DNA of 64,000 bases from Oerskovia enterophila (GTDB lineage Bacteria > Actinomycetota > Actinomycetes > Actinomycetales > Cellulomonadaceae). The position numbers and the translations under genes were made by a program. Every line of letters begins with the position of its first letter. Position 1 is the stretch's first letter. Positions 18,968 to 28,223 of this stretch are shown here, one piece after another. Location: the NCBI RefSeq assembly GCF_001692445.1, contig NZ_MAQA01000005.1:62001-126000 (forward strand), given 5' to 3'. The notes under the pieces are model-generated. The model worked only from the letters and a program-made list of their open reading frames with translations. It did not search any database and was not told where the DNA came from.

Positions 18968-20553
18968 TCCGGGCGCTGACAGCCGTCGCAGCGGTGCGTC
19001 TGCGGTGGTTCGTCATCACGGCCTCCTTCTTCGCGATGTGCGCGTTGTGGGCCGTCGCGACGCCGGCGATGTCCTCGCCGGACGAACCCAGTCACACGAT
19101 CAAGGCCGTCGCGGTCGCCCGAGGGCAGCTCACGGGAACCGTCGGTCCTCGACCCACGACCTGGATGGTGCCGGGCGCGCTGACCATGGTCCACGTCCCT
19201 GCCGACTACGCCGTCGTGCCAGGGCTCAACTGCTACGCGACACTCCCGGAGCAGCCTGCCTCCTGCATGCCGGCCGTCCTGGACGACCACACGACGATCA
19301 TGGAGGCATACACGGCTGCCGGACACTACCCGCCGCTGTACTACGCGCTCGTCGGCTGGCCTTCCCGGTTGCTCCCCGCCGACCCGGGAATCCTGGCGAT
19401 GCGCCTGGTGTCGGCTGCGGTGTCGACGGCCTTCGTCGTCGCGGGTCTCGTCGCGCTCCGTGCCGTGAGAGCGAGCCGGATCGTCTGGTGGGGGGCGATC
19501 AGCGCACTCACTCCGATGGCACTGTTCCTGTTCTCGACGATCAATCCCAACGGGCTGGAGATCTCGGCCGCGCTCGCGGCGTGGGCGTCGAGCTGGGCCG
19601 TGTTCGGTGCCAGAGGTCGCATCCCCCGACACGCACTGGTGATCGCCGCGGTGAGCTTCGCCGTCCTGGCGAACGTCCGAGGTCTCTCTCCCCTCTGGGC
19701 GCTGGTGATCGTCACGCTCAGCCTGCTCGGCAGCGGGCGGGCACGGATCCTGTGGAGCGAACGACGACGGCTCGTCCTGGGATCCTTCGCCTACGTGGCG
19801 GTCGTGTCCTTGCCCTCGGTCCTGTGGTCCGTGCGGTACGGGACGCTGCTCACCGGGGAGGGGCTGTGGCCGGCCTACGGGGACAAGGTCCTGGCGGTCA
19901 CCGACATGGTGCTCTCCTTGAGCAAGCAGTACGAGCAGATGATCGGGAACCTGGGGTGGTTCGACTCGCCGGTCCCGCTCCTGACCCTGCTCGTGTGGAC
20001 CTTGTCGCTCGGGATGTTGGCCGCGCTCGCTCTCCAGCGCCGTGGGCAGGTGGCGGCCAAGGTGGCACTGGGCGTGCTCTTCGTCGGTGTGGTCGTCGGT
20101 CCGATGCTCGTCCAGCTCCCAGGGGCCGAGGACGCCGGTCTTGTCTGGCAAGGGCGCTACACCCTCCCCATCGCCATCGGCCTCCCTCTGCTCGCGGCCT
20201 GGATCCTCGCGCCGGGGGACGAGGGCGAGGAACCGACGGCGGCACGCCTCTCCCGCGGGATGACCGCAGCCCTCGGGGGGGCGGGAGCGCTGGCGTTCTA
20301 CGGCGCTGCGAGGAGGTATGCCGTCGGAGCGAGCGGACCCTATGCCACGACGGAGCCCGCGTGGTCGTCGAACCTCGGCTTCATGCCGGCTGTCGTCCTC
20401 TACGTGATCGCGCTGACGATCTTCATCGTGGCGCTGGAGGGTGCTCGGGGTCCTCGCGGGCTCGAAGCTCCTGAGCACGTGAGCAAGGCGCCGGCCCCCT
20501 CTGCGGGGCGGCGGCCGGTCGTGGAAGACGGGCCGGTGGGCGCCCGGCCGTAG
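18964..20553 (+). CDS. DUF2142 polytopic membrane protein (copy 1, GT-C-like)
   Basis: A 529-residue protein with about 11 hydrophobic segments. The first extracytoplasmic loop contains PDEPSH (39-44), an acidic pair in the place where GT-C glycosyltransferases carry catalytic Asp/Glu. A Cys pair 11 residues apart (Cys90, Cys101) sits in CYATLPEQPASC. The DUF2142 family is grouped with GT-C transferases as I recall; its reaction is not established. It opens a co-directional cluster followed by an RgpF-like transferase, acyltransferase and Wzm/Wzt genes. The GTG start has no ribosome site and overlaps the 35-residue frame. Proposed role: polyprenyl-phosphate-sugar-dependent glycan decoration. 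Confidence 0.8.
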   Translation: MIRALTAVAAVRLRWFVITASFFAMCALWAVATPAMSSPDEPSHTIKAVAVARGQLTGTVGPRPTTWMVPGALTMVHVPADYAVVPGLNCYATLPEQPASCMPAVLDDHTTIMEAYTAAGHYPPLYYALVGWPSRLLPADPGILAMRLVSAAVSTAFVVAGLVALRAVRASRIVWWGAISALTPMALFLFSTINPNGLEISAALAAWASSWAVFGARGRIPRHALVIAAVSFAVLANVRGLSPLWALVIVTLSLLGSGRARILWSERRRLVLGSFAYVAVVSLPSVLWSVRYGTLLTGEGLWPAYGDKVLAVTDMVLSLSKQYEQMIGNLGWFDSPVPLLTLLVWTLSLGMLAALALQRRGQVAAKVALGVLFVGVVVGPMLVQLPGAEDAGLVWQGRYTLPIAIGLPLLAAWILAPGDEGEEPTAARLSRGMTAALGGAGALAFYGAARRYAVGASGPYATTEPAWSSNLGFMPAVVLYVIALTIFIVALEGARGPRGLEAPEHVSKAPAPSAGRRPVVEDGPVGARP

Positions 20554-20573
20554 GGTGGTGTTGGGGTAGCATC

Positions 20574-20630
20574 ATGCAGTCCTCGGCGCGGCCTTGCCGA
20601 GCGAGCTCGCCATACGGAGGAATCGATTGA
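20574..20630 (+). other. 18-codon frame ending on the RgpF-like start
   Basis: ATG at 20574 opens 18 codons that stop at TGA 20628-20630, overlapping the TTG start at 20627. A TAGCAT hexamer at 20567-20572 lies too close to be its own promoter. The frame contains the GGAGG of the next gene, so it could couple translation. It may be fortuitous. Confidence 0.2.
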
Positions 20631-22525
20631 AGCGCGTTGCCATCTACCTGTTCTGGGCTGCTGACGGTCATGTGGACGACTACATCCCGTTCTGCCTCGA
20701 GGACTTGGGGCGCAGCGTCGAGACGATCATCTTCGTGTCCAACGGTCCGCTCGACGAGGACTCCCGAGCGCGGGTCGCGCCCTTCGTCGCGGAGATCGTC
20801 GAGAGAGAGAACGTCGGACTCGACGTCGGCGGCTACCTGGAGGGGCTCGCGAGGCTCGGCGCCGACCGGTTGCGCGAGTACGACGAGCTCGTGCTGCTCA
20901 ACTACACGTTCTTCGGTCCGGTCTACCCGTTCGCCGAGGTCTTCGAGCGGTCGGAGACCTGGAACGTCGACTTCTGGGGCCTCACCGACCACGGTGAGGT
21001 CACACCGCACCCGTTCGCCGCGAAGAGGACCATGCACGGCCACATCCAGTCCCACTGGATCGCGGTCCGACGGTCGCTCTTCGACACCGACGCGTTCCGG
21101 GCGTACTGGGACACCATGCCCCCCATCGCGACCTACAACGACTCGGTCGACAACCACGAGGCTCGGTTCACCCACCACTTCGAAGAGCTCGGGTACGGCA
21201 GCATGGTGGCGTTCCCCGAGCGCAACTACCCGACCAGCCACCCGGCGATCGACACGCCGGTCCTGCTGCTCAACGATCGCTGCCCGATCGTCAAGCGCCG
21301 TCTCTTCTTCCAGGACCCGCTCTACATGAACGACAACGCGGTCATCGGGCGAGACATGATCGAGAAGCTGCGGACCACGGACTATCCGGTGCGGCTCGTC
21401 TGGCAGAACATCTCGCACTCGGCAGAGCCACGGGTCGCATCGACGAACATGACCCTGACGCACGTGCTCCCCGACGTGCCGGTCGGCGGCGGGAGCGGTT
21501 CCGAAGTCTCGATGGCCGTCCTGGTGCACGTCTTCTACGAGTCGATGATCGACGAGCTCATGGACTCCATCGATCACGTCCCGGTCCCGTACGACCTGTA
21601 CATCACGACCACGGACACGCTCAAGAAGGAGTTCATCGAGCGCCGCCTCCTGGCTCGTGGACGGGAGCAGTTCGACGTCCGGGTGCTCGAGTCGAACCGT
21701 GGTCGTGACATCACCGCCTTCCTGATCGGGCTGCGGGACGTCCTCCTGGACCCGAAGTACGACGTGATGCTCAAGCTGCACTCCAAGAAGTCCGCCCAGG
21801 ACGGGTTCACGATCGGTGAGTGGTTCAAGCGTCACCTGATGGAGAACCTGCTGAGCTCCCCGGGGTACGTCCAGAACGTCCTCGACCTGTTCGGCGACGA
21901 CGAGTCGGTCGGCATGGTGTTCCCTCCCGTGGTGCAGATCGGCTACGCGACGCTGGGCAAGGCCTGGTACGCCAACAAGAAGCCGGCCATGGCGCTCGCG
22001 AAGCGACTGGGAATCGATGTCGCATTCGACGCGACCACCCCGTTGTCGCCGTACGGCTCGATGTTCTACTTCCGTCCTGATGCGCTCCGTCCGCTGCTCG
22101 ACGCACAGTTCACCTGGAGCGACTTCCCGCTGGAGGGGCAGTACGCCGACGGCTCCCTGGCCCACGTGGTCGAGCGACTCTTCAGCTACTCGGCGTTGTC
22201 GCAGCGGTACATGGTGCACACCGTGATCAACACGACGAACGCTGCCATCAACTACAACTTCCTCGAGTACAAGCTCAGCGCACTGAGCTCGCGGCTGCCC
22301 GGAACCATCACCGAGCAGAACGAGTACCTGGAGTCGATCACCGGTCTCCCCAACGTGCTCGTCGCGATCAAGCGCTCGGTGGCACTGCGCCACCCCCGTG
22401 TCGCCAGCATGCTCCGGCCGGCCTATCGGGGAGTGCGAGGGGTCCGACGAATTCCCGGGAACCTGGCCAGAGGGATCAAGGGCGGCCCCGCTGCTACGGC
22501 GAGCCAGGACGAGGACCTCACGTGA
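20627..22525 (+). CDS. RgpF-like rhamnan-synthesis glycosyltransferase
   Basis: A 632-residue cytoplasmic protein of the RgpF (rhamnan synthesis F) family. Typical features are KRVAIYLFWAADGHVDDYIP at the N-terminus and ENVGLDVGGYLEGL near 67-80. A second half has SNRGRDITAFLIGLRDVL, followed by DVMLKLHSKKS. Homologues extend rhamnose-containing cell-wall polysaccharides. I chose TTG at 20627, with CGGAGG 6 nt upstream, because the longer frame from 20594 has no site and adds a non-family tail. The next start (GTG 22522) overlaps its stop. dTDP-rhamnose would come from the rml genes at 30-32 and 45-47 kb. Confidence 0.9.
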   Translation: MKRVAIYLFWAADGHVDDYIPFCLEDLGRSVETIIFVSNGPLDEDSRARVAPFVAEIVERENVGLDVGGYLEGLARLGADRLREYDELVLLNYTFFGPVYPFAEVFERSETWNVDFWGLTDHGEVTPHPFAAKRTMHGHIQSHWIAVRRSLFDTDAFRAYWDTMPPIATYNDSVDNHEARFTHHFEELGYGSMVAFPERNYPTSHPAIDTPVLLLNDRCPIVKRRLFFQDPLYMNDNAVIGRDMIEKLRTTDYPVRLVWQNISHSAEPRVASTNMTLTHVLPDVPVGGGSGSEVSMAVLVHVFYESMIDELMDSIDHVPVPYDLYITTTDTLKKEFIERRLLARGREQFDVRVLESNRGRDITAFLIGLRDVLLDPKYDVMLKLHSKKSAQDGFTIGEWFKRHLMENLLSSPGYVQNVLDLFGDDESVGMVFPPVVQIGYATLGKAWYANKKPAMALAKRLGIDVAFDATTPLSPYGSMFYFRPDALRPLLDAQFTWSDFPLEGQYADGSLAHVVERLFSYSALSQRYMVHTVINTTNAAINYNFLEYKLSALSSRLPGTITEQNEYLESITGLPNVLVAIKRSVALRHPRVASMLRPAYRGVRGVRRIPGNLARGIKGGPAATASQDEDLT

Positions 22526-23793
22526 CCGCAGGTGTCTTCTCAGTCCCCCGCAAGCTGCGCCTGCAAGGGGGGCCGCTCTCGCTCGTCGAAGCGTTCGACC
22601 CCCGAGCAAACAGCATCGGATTCTTGCGCTGGCTCATGGCATTCCTTGTCATCTTCAGCCACGCCGGCCCGATCGCCGGCTTCTACGGCGGCCATGACCT
22701 CGGGGTCCAGATCAGCTCGGAGCAGTCGATCGGTGGCGTCGCGGTCGCAGGCTTCTTCTTCTTCAGCGGGTTTCTCATCGCACGCTCGCGGATGGGCTCG
22801 TCGACCATCTGGCGCTACCTCTGGCGCCGCTGCCTCCGTATCTTCCCGGCATTCTGGGCAACTCTCCTCCTCGTCGTCCTGGTCTTCGCCCCGATCGCCT
22901 GGTGGCACACGACCGGCTCGATCGCTGGTTACTGGGGTGTGAACTACGAGTCACCGCTCACCTACTTCTCCAACAACATGTGGTTGGACCTGGGACAGCG
23001 CAACATCGCTGGCATGGGCGCGGAGCTGCCTTATGCGCAGCTGCACGGTGGTTACGACTGGAACGGGTCGGCCTGGACGCTGAGGTACGAGTTCCTGGCG
23101 TACATCATCGTTGCGATACTCGGCCTCTTCGGCGCGCTGGCGAACCGCATGGTCGGCGGCATCTTCTGTGCCGTGATCCTGGGGCTCAACGCGATGCAGT
23201 GGTCCGGTGCGGCCACCCTGTGGTCCGTCAACCCGATCTTCTCGGACCCTTTCCTCCTGATGTTCCTCGCGCCCTTCTGCTTCGGGGTCCTCTTCACGCT
23301 CTTCGGTGACAAGATCCCGGTCGACGACCGTCTCGCGATCGGAGCCCTGATCTTCAGCGCGCTCACCTACGCGTACGGTGGCTGGAACGTCATCGGCCAG
23401 TTCGGGTTCCTCTACTTCCTCATGTGGTTCGCCGTGCGTGGTCGGATCACCAACTGGGAGAAGCACGGAGACTTCAGCTACGGGATCTACATCACCGCCT
23501 GGCCGGTCATGACTCTCGGTGCATTCTTCGGCCTGCAGGACTACGGGTGGGCGGTCTACCACGTCGTGGTGATCGTCGCGACGCACGTGCTGGCCTATCT
23601 TTCGTGGCACCTCATCGAGTCTCCTGCGATGAGCCTCAAGAACTGGACCCCTCGGTTCCTCGAGCGCGGGATCGCCCGCATGAGGCCCGCGACCACGTTC
23701 CTGCGGGAGGAACTCGTCAACGTCGACTACTCGTCGACGCCGTACGCCAGCCGGATGCGCAAGCAGCGGCAGTCAGCAGAAGGACAGTCATGA
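22522..23793 (+). CDS. Acyltransferase 3 family membrane O-acyltransferase
   Basis: A 423-residue integral membrane enzyme with about ten helices. It shows the acyltransferase 3 signature: RANSIGFLRWLMAFLVIFSH near residues 28-47 with the key His47, and RRCLRIFPAFW near 93. A basic tail of about 40 residues is cytoplasmic. The family transfers acetyl or other acyl groups from the cytoplasm to sugars across the membrane. It overlaps the RgpF-like gene (GTGA) and the SGNH-like gene (ATGA), so three genes are translationally linked. Likely function: O-acetylation of the rhamnose-rich glycan. Confidence 0.93.
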   Translation: MTAGVFSVPRKLRLQGGPLSLVEAFDPRANSIGFLRWLMAFLVIFSHAGPIAGFYGGHDLGVQISSEQSIGGVAVAGFFFFSGFLIARSRMGSSTIWRYLWRRCLRIFPAFWATLLLVVLVFAPIAWWHTTGSIAGYWGVNYESPLTYFSNNMWLDLGQRNIAGMGAELPYAQLHGGYDWNGSAWTLRYEFLAYIIVAILGLFGALANRMVGGIFCAVILGLNAMQWSGAATLWSVNPIFSDPFLLMFLAPFCFGVLFTLFGDKIPVDDRLAIGALIFSALTYAYGGWNVIGQFGFLYFLMWFAVRGRITNWEKHGDFSYGIYITAWPVMTLGAFFGLQDYGWAVYHVVVIVATHVLAYLSWHLIESPAMSLKNWTPRFLERGIARMRPATTFLREELVNVDYSSTPYASRMRKQRQSAEGQS

Positions 23794-24992
23794 GCGAGCC
23801 CCTGCAGGGCGCGGGTGAGCAGACCTCCGCTCCAACGACCTCGTCAGCGCCTGGTGTCCGCCCGCGTACGCCATTGCTGCCGCGTCGCTCCTACATCCCG
23901 CTCGTGACGCTCGTCGTGCTCTCGGCACTCATGGCTGGTCTCGGTGTCGCCACGACACGAGGATGGCTCGACGCCGAGGCGGTCGGTGCCGCGAGCACCC
24001 CTGAGGCCTGCCGATCCGAGGTCGTCCCTGGAGACCCGACGATCTGGACAGGGCCCAAGACACCCGAGTCGGAAGCTGTCTTCGCCGCGAACACGACAGA
24101 CCTGCCGTACCCGGGAGTGCCAGGACGAGACGGCTTCGTCTTCTGGTCCGACATCCAGGCCAACAACTTCTCGGACATGCTCGGCCGGGCTCCCTGGCTC
24201 GACGAGCAGCGAGACCAGTGGCGTGACTACTTCGACGATCTGCAGGCGGGGCTCGCGCGCGAGGGAACCGACCTGATCGTTGTCGTCGCCCCCTCGTCGG
24301 GCTCCGTCTACCCGGAGATGCTGCCCGACTGGGCGCAGCCCCTGCGCGGCCTGACGCACTTCGACCAGCTGCTCGAGGTCTCCGGAGACCTCCCGATCGT
24401 GGACGTCCGCAGCGCTCTGCAGGACGCAGCGGAGGACGAGTGGGTCTACAGCGCGGTCAACAGCCACTGGACCCCGTACGGCGCGTCGGTAGCCTGGGAG
24501 TCGATCAGCGAGTGCCTCCAGGACCTGTACCCGAACTCCGACTACGACGGGCTGGTGAGCGGGAAGGTCGTCGAGATCGAGAGGCAGGCCCCGCCGAACG
24601 AGTTCGCCGAGTGGGGCGTCGAGGCGCCGCGGGACGACTGGACCGTTCCGACCCTTGAGCCAGACCCGGTGGTCACCACCCGCACCGCGGCCGACGGGAC
24701 GGAGTCGGAGCTCTCCTGGCCCGGTGGTGTCGACCTGCTCGAGCTCCCCGTGACGACCACCGGCGGAGAGATTGCCAAGAAGGCGCTCGTCGTGGGTGAC
24801 TCGCAAGGAACCGCCCTGTCGGCGTTCTGGGCAGGCTCGTTCGAGTCGACGTTCCAGATCCGTCACCACCTGGACGATCCGAGCCAGCGCGCCAATGTTC
24901 TTCACGCCGCACGGACGTCCGGTGCCGACCTGGTCGTCTTCGAGCTGACGGAGAGATATCTGAGCCTGCAGCCACCCACGATCCTCAGCTGA
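23790..24992 (+). CDS. AlgJ/AlgX-like SGNH O-acetyltransferase
   Basis: A 400-residue membrane-anchored extracellular protein: one helix (about 35-56), then an SGNH-hydrolase-like domain. Candidate catalytic residues are Ser338 in GDSQG (336-340) and His226 in NSHWTPYG (224-231), matching the DHHW/AlgX arrangement of AlgJ, AlgX and related alginate acetylases. In alginate systems this enzyme finishes acetyl transfer onto the polymer outside the cell, using acetyl groups delivered by a membrane O-acyltransferase. The overlap with the acyltransferase 3 gene supports the same two-step route. The acceptor is unknown. Confidence 0.82.
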   Translation: MSEPLQGAGEQTSAPTTSSAPGVRPRTPLLPRRSYIPLVTLVVLSALMAGLGVATTRGWLDAEAVGAASTPEACRSEVVPGDPTIWTGPKTPESEAVFAANTTDLPYPGVPGRDGFVFWSDIQANNFSDMLGRAPWLDEQRDQWRDYFDDLQAGLAREGTDLIVVVAPSSGSVYPEMLPDWAQPLRGLTHFDQLLEVSGDLPIVDVRSALQDAAEDEWVYSAVNSHWTPYGASVAWESISECLQDLYPNSDYDGLVSGKVVEIERQAPPNEFAEWGVEAPRDDWTVPTLEPDPVVTTRTAADGTESELSWPGGVDLLELPVTTTGGEIAKKALVVGDSQGTALSAFWAGSFESTFQIRHHLDDPSQRANVLHAARTSGADLVVFELTERYLSLQPPTILS

Positions 24993-25052
24993 CGTGTTGG
25001 TGGAAGGGCCCCGGTGGGGCGCATGCCAGATGTGTGGAGGGAGTACGGATCG

Positions 25053-26111
25053 ATGACGACGTGTGTGGTGACAGGTGGTGCAGGCTTCATCGGATGCGCA
25101 CTGTCCGCTTCCCTGGCAGACCGTTTCGACCAGGTGGTGGCGATCGACAACCTGCATCCGCAGGTGCACTCCGACCGGTCACGACCGGAGGGGCTCGACC
25201 CTAGGGTGGAGCTCGTCGTCGGAGACGTGACGGAGGCCGCGGACTGGGAAGGGCTTCTCGATCGGTTCGTCCCTGACGTGATCGTGCACCTCGCCGCAGA
25301 GACCGGGACTGCTCAGTCGCTCAGCGAGGCGAGCCGGCACGGAATGGTCAACGTCGTGGGTACCACCCGCATGCTCGACGCGCTGGCGCGCCGTGGGATC
25401 CGACCACGTTCCATCGTCCTGACGTCGTCCCGCGCGGTCTACGGCGAAGGGGCGTGGCGGGACTCCGTCACCGGGGAGGTCACCTTTCCGGGCCAGCGTT
25501 CGAGCGAGATGCTCACGGCGCACCAGTGGGTCTTCCCGGGGCTCGAACCGCTGCCGCACCGGTCGCACGACGTCCATGCGACGCCGTCGAGCGTCTACGG
25601 GGCCACCAAGCTGTGCCAGGAGAACCTCGTGTCCGCCTGGTGCCGTTCGATGGGAGTGGCCGCAGTGCTCTTCCGCCTGCAGAACGTCTATGGGCCGGGT
25701 CAGTCGCTGACCAATCCCTACACCGGGATCGTCCCGCTCTTCGCCCGGACGGCCAAGGCGGGCCAGTCGATCCCGGTCTACGAGGACGGCGAGATCGTCA
25801 GGGACTTCGTCTACATCGACGACGTGGCCAGCGCGATCGTCGCAGGGACGGACCTCGTCGCCCCGACCACCGACCCGATCGACATCGGGTCAGGGCAGGG
25901 GACGACCATCATGGAGCTCGCGACCATGGTCGCGAAGAGGTACGGCGCCCCGGCGCCGCACGTGACCGGACAGTTCCGTGAGGGGGACGTGCGTTCGGGC
26001 GTGGCAGACATCGAAGCGGCGAAGGCCGTGCTGGCATGGCGTCCTGCCATGTCGGTGGAACGAGGGATTGGCCGACTGTGCGATTGGATCGATGGCAGTG
26101 AGCAGCATTGA
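25053..26111 (+). CDS. NAD-dependent sugar epimerase/dehydratase (extended SDR)
   Basis: A 352-residue extended short-chain dehydrogenase. It has the Rossmann motif TGGAGFIG (7-14), the catalytic Tyr/Lys pair in SSVYGATK, and the later RDFVYIDDVASAI. The overall pattern, including DNLHPQVH after the cofactor fold, recalls dTDP-L-rhamnose 4-epimerases, but UDP-sugar 4-epimerases are possible. I chose the ATG at 25053 because it gives the canonical N-terminus; an in-frame ATG lies at 25023. It is followed by, and overlaps, the Wzm gene, so its product probably feeds the exported glycan. Confidence 0.85.
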   Translation: MTTCVVTGGAGFIGCALSASLADRFDQVVAIDNLHPQVHSDRSRPEGLDPRVELVVGDVTEAADWEGLLDRFVPDVIVHLAAETGTAQSLSEASRHGMVNVVGTTRMLDALARRGIRPRSIVLTSSRAVYGEGAWRDSVTGEVTFPGQRSSEMLTAHQWVFPGLEPLPHRSHDVHATPSSVYGATKLCQENLVSAWCRSMGVAAVLFRLQNVYGPGQSLTNPYTGIVPLFARTAKAGQSIPVYEDGEIVRDFVYIDDVASAIVAGTDLVAPTTDPIDIGSGQGTTIMELATMVAKRYGAPAPHVTGQFREGDVRSGVADIEAAKAVLAWRPAMSVERGIGRLCDWIDGSEQH

Positions 26112-26979
26112 CAGAGGGGTGGCCGAGCCCACGGGGAGTGAAGAGTTCCGTCACACCATCGGCCTGATCTGGAACCTCGCGCGACGTCAGCTCAGCTCCC
26201 AGTACAAGCGCACGATGCTCGGGCGGGTGTGGTCGCTGCTCAACCCGCTCGCATCGATCGCCATCTACTCCCTCGTGTTCGGACTGGTGATGCGCGGTGG
26301 TGTCGCACCCGGCACGAACTCGGGAATCACCTCGTTCGCGGTGTGGATCGCGATCGGAGTCATCGCCTGGGGCTATCTCTCCGGGTCGATCATGTCGGGC
26401 ATGAACTCCCTGACGTCCAACACCGCGCTGCTGACCAAGGTGTACTTCCCGCGCTGGGTGCTGCTGGTCTCGGAGATGGTCGCGAACACGATCAACCACC
26501 TTCCCGAGATCGCGATCCTGGTCGTGCTCGTGCTCTTCGTCGGGGGACCAGGGGTCCTGCCCTTCGTCCCCTTGCTCCTCGGAGTCGTGCTGCTGACCGG
26601 CTTGTTCGCGACCGGGGTCGGCCTCGTCCTCTCACTGGGCATGGTCTACTTCCGCGACCTGTCGTACCTCTGGGGGATCTTCAACCAGATCTGGCTGTAC
26701 ATCTCGGGGATCGTCTTTCCGCTGACATTGCTGGTCACCGTGCAGAACGATCTCTACGACGAGGGGTGGGAGTTCCGCGGTGAACCGATCCCGCTCGCAC
26801 AGATCGCACGACTGAATCCTGCGCAGCTCTACGTCGAGGCGTACCGCAGCATCTTGTACGACTTCGCCGCCCCCTCTCTCGGGGTGTGGCTCGGCTGCCT
26901 TGCGTGGGCTGTACTTGCACTGACTGCTGGGATCCTGGTGTTCCGCAAGCACAGTGCGCGGATTGTGGAGGCACTGTGA
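26092..26979 (+). CDS. wzm: Polysaccharide ABC exporter permease (Wzm/TagG type)
   Basis: A 295-residue ABC-2 membrane protein with six helices. It has the family-typical RRQLSSQYKRTMLGRVWSLLNP before helix 1, KVYFPRWVLL in the cytoplasmic loop and YFRDLSYLWGIFNQ. Wzm exports undecaprenyl-linked O-antigen or wall teichoic/galactan polymers together with Wzt. The ATG lies inside the epimerase gene (20-bp overlap), and its stop overlaps the Wzt GTG, so the exporter is one operon. The length and helix count match the family. Confidence 0.94.
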   Translation: MAVSSIDRGVAEPTGSEEFRHTIGLIWNLARRQLSSQYKRTMLGRVWSLLNPLASIAIYSLVFGLVMRGGVAPGTNSGITSFAVWIAIGVIAWGYLSGSIMSGMNSLTSNTALLTKVYFPRWVLLVSEMVANTINHLPEIAILVVLVLFVGGPGVLPFVPLLLGVVLLTGLFATGVGLVLSLGMVYFRDLSYLWGIFNQIWLYISGIVFPLTLLVTVQNDLYDEGWEFRGEPIPLAQIARLNPAQLYVEAYRSILYDFAAPSLGVWLGCLAWAVLALTAGILVFRKHSARIVEAL

Positions 26980-28223
26980 GCACGTCAGCCGTAACCGTGG
27001 ACAACGTCTCCAAGACGTTCCGGATGTACACGAACCGGAGCCAGTCCCTGAAGTCGCTGTTCGTCGACCGTCGCCGGTCGCAGTACGAGGACTTCTGGGC
27101 TCTCCGAGATGTCGCGCTGGAGATCCCGGAGGGCAAGACCTTCGGTCTCCTTGGCAACAACGGCTCGGGCAAGTCGACGCTGCTCAAGTGCATCGCCAAG
27201 ATCTTGACCCCCAACCAGGGGTCCATCACGAGCCGTGGACGCATGGCCGCCATGCTCGAGGTGGGATCCGGGTTCCACCCTGAGCTGACCGGGCGGGAGA
27301 ACGTCTACCTGAACGGCTCGATCCTCGGCATGAATCGACACGAGGTCGACCGGAAGTTCGACGACATCGTCGACTTCGCCGGCATCGGGGCGTTCATCGA
27401 CCAACCGGTCAAGAACTACTCGTCCGGCATGTACGTGCGACTGGGGTTCGCGGTGTCGATCCACGTCGAACCCGAGATCCTTCTGGTGGACGAGATCCTG
27501 GCGGTGGGGGACGCGGAGTTCCAAGAGCGCTGCATGGGAAAGTTCGCCGACTTCCGTCGGGAGGGGCGGACGGTCGTCGTGGTGAGCCACGGTCTGGAGC
27601 AGATGCGCAGCTTCTGCGACGAGGCCGCCTGGCTCTCGCACGGTGAGCTCAAGGGCACCGGACCGGTCAGCGAGGTCATCGAGCAGTACTCGGAGGCAGC
27701 ACACCTTGCCAAGCCCGTCGAGGGAGGTGGCGCTCGTATCGGATCGGGTGACGCCCAGATCACCCGGATGGAATGGCTCCATCCCGACGGCCGTGACGCG
27801 CGGACGTGCCGGACGGGCGACGAGATCCGGATCCGCCTGCACTACACGGCGTCGGCAACCATCGAACGGCCAGTCTTCGGTGTCTCGGTCCAGACACTCG
27901 ACGACCGTCTCATCTGGGGACATCACGCCCAGGACTCCGACTACGTGCCCCAGAGCATCGATCCGGGTGACGGGTCGATCGACGTGGTGATTCCCAGCCT
28001 GCCCCTGCGTCCGGACACCTACACGTTGTCCGCGTCGATCCAGGGGCCCGGGACGTCGCACCTGATCGACGGCTACCTGCGCGGGCTGACCTTCACGGTG
28101 GTGCCCACGGGGCGCACCGAGTCGGGTGGATACGTGGTCTTCGGATCTCACTTCGAACGGCTCACACCGCCGCGCCCCATGGTCACCTCCCCGAGGAACG
28201 ACGTCGTCGATGCCACGAAGTAG
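26976..28223 (+). CDS. wzt: Polysaccharide ABC exporter ATPase with C-terminal glycan-binding domain (Wzt type)
   Basis: A 415-residue ATPase. Walker A GNNGSGKS (60-67), the degenerate signature NYSSGMYVRLGF and Walker B EILLVDEILAVGD are characteristic of Wzt/TagH. The C-terminal half (about 250-400) is a beta-rich domain like the Wzt carbohydrate-binding domain, which in O-antigen systems recognises the modified non-reducing end of the finished chain. That implies export of a completed, end-capped polysaccharide; the methyltransferase at 32538 or the acetylation pair could supply the cap. GGAGG precedes the GTG. Confidence 0.93.
   Translation: MSTSAVTVDNVSKTFRMYTNRSQSLKSLFVDRRRSQYEDFWALRDVALEIPEGKTFGLLGNNGSGKSTLLKCIAKILTPNQGSITSRGRMAAMLEVGSGFHPELTGRENVYLNGSILGMNRHEVDRKFDDIVDFAGIGAFIDQPVKNYSSGMYVRLGFAVSIHVEPEILLVDEILAVGDAEFQERCMGKFADFRREGRTVVVVSHGLEQMRSFCDEAAWLSHGELKGTGPVSEVIEQYSEAAHLAKPVEGGGARIGSGDAQITRMEWLHPDGRDARTCRTGDEIRIRLHYTASATIERPVFGVSVQTLDDRLIWGHHAQDSDYVPQSIDPGDGSIDVVIPSLPLRPDTYTLSASIQGPGTSHLIDGYLRGLTFTVVPTGRTESGGYVVFGSHFERLTPPRPMVTSPRNDVVDATK

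Noticed and set aside
18664-20478. Minus-strand open frame of about 604 codons opposite the DUF2142 gene
   Set aside because: No domain and strong Arg/Asp/His bias; opposite a gene with clear membrane helices and motifs.
23844-25169. Minus-strand open frame of 441 codons opposite the AlgJ/AlgX-like gene
   Set aside because: Antisense shadow with no motif; the plus-strand gene has a membrane anchor and SGNH residues.
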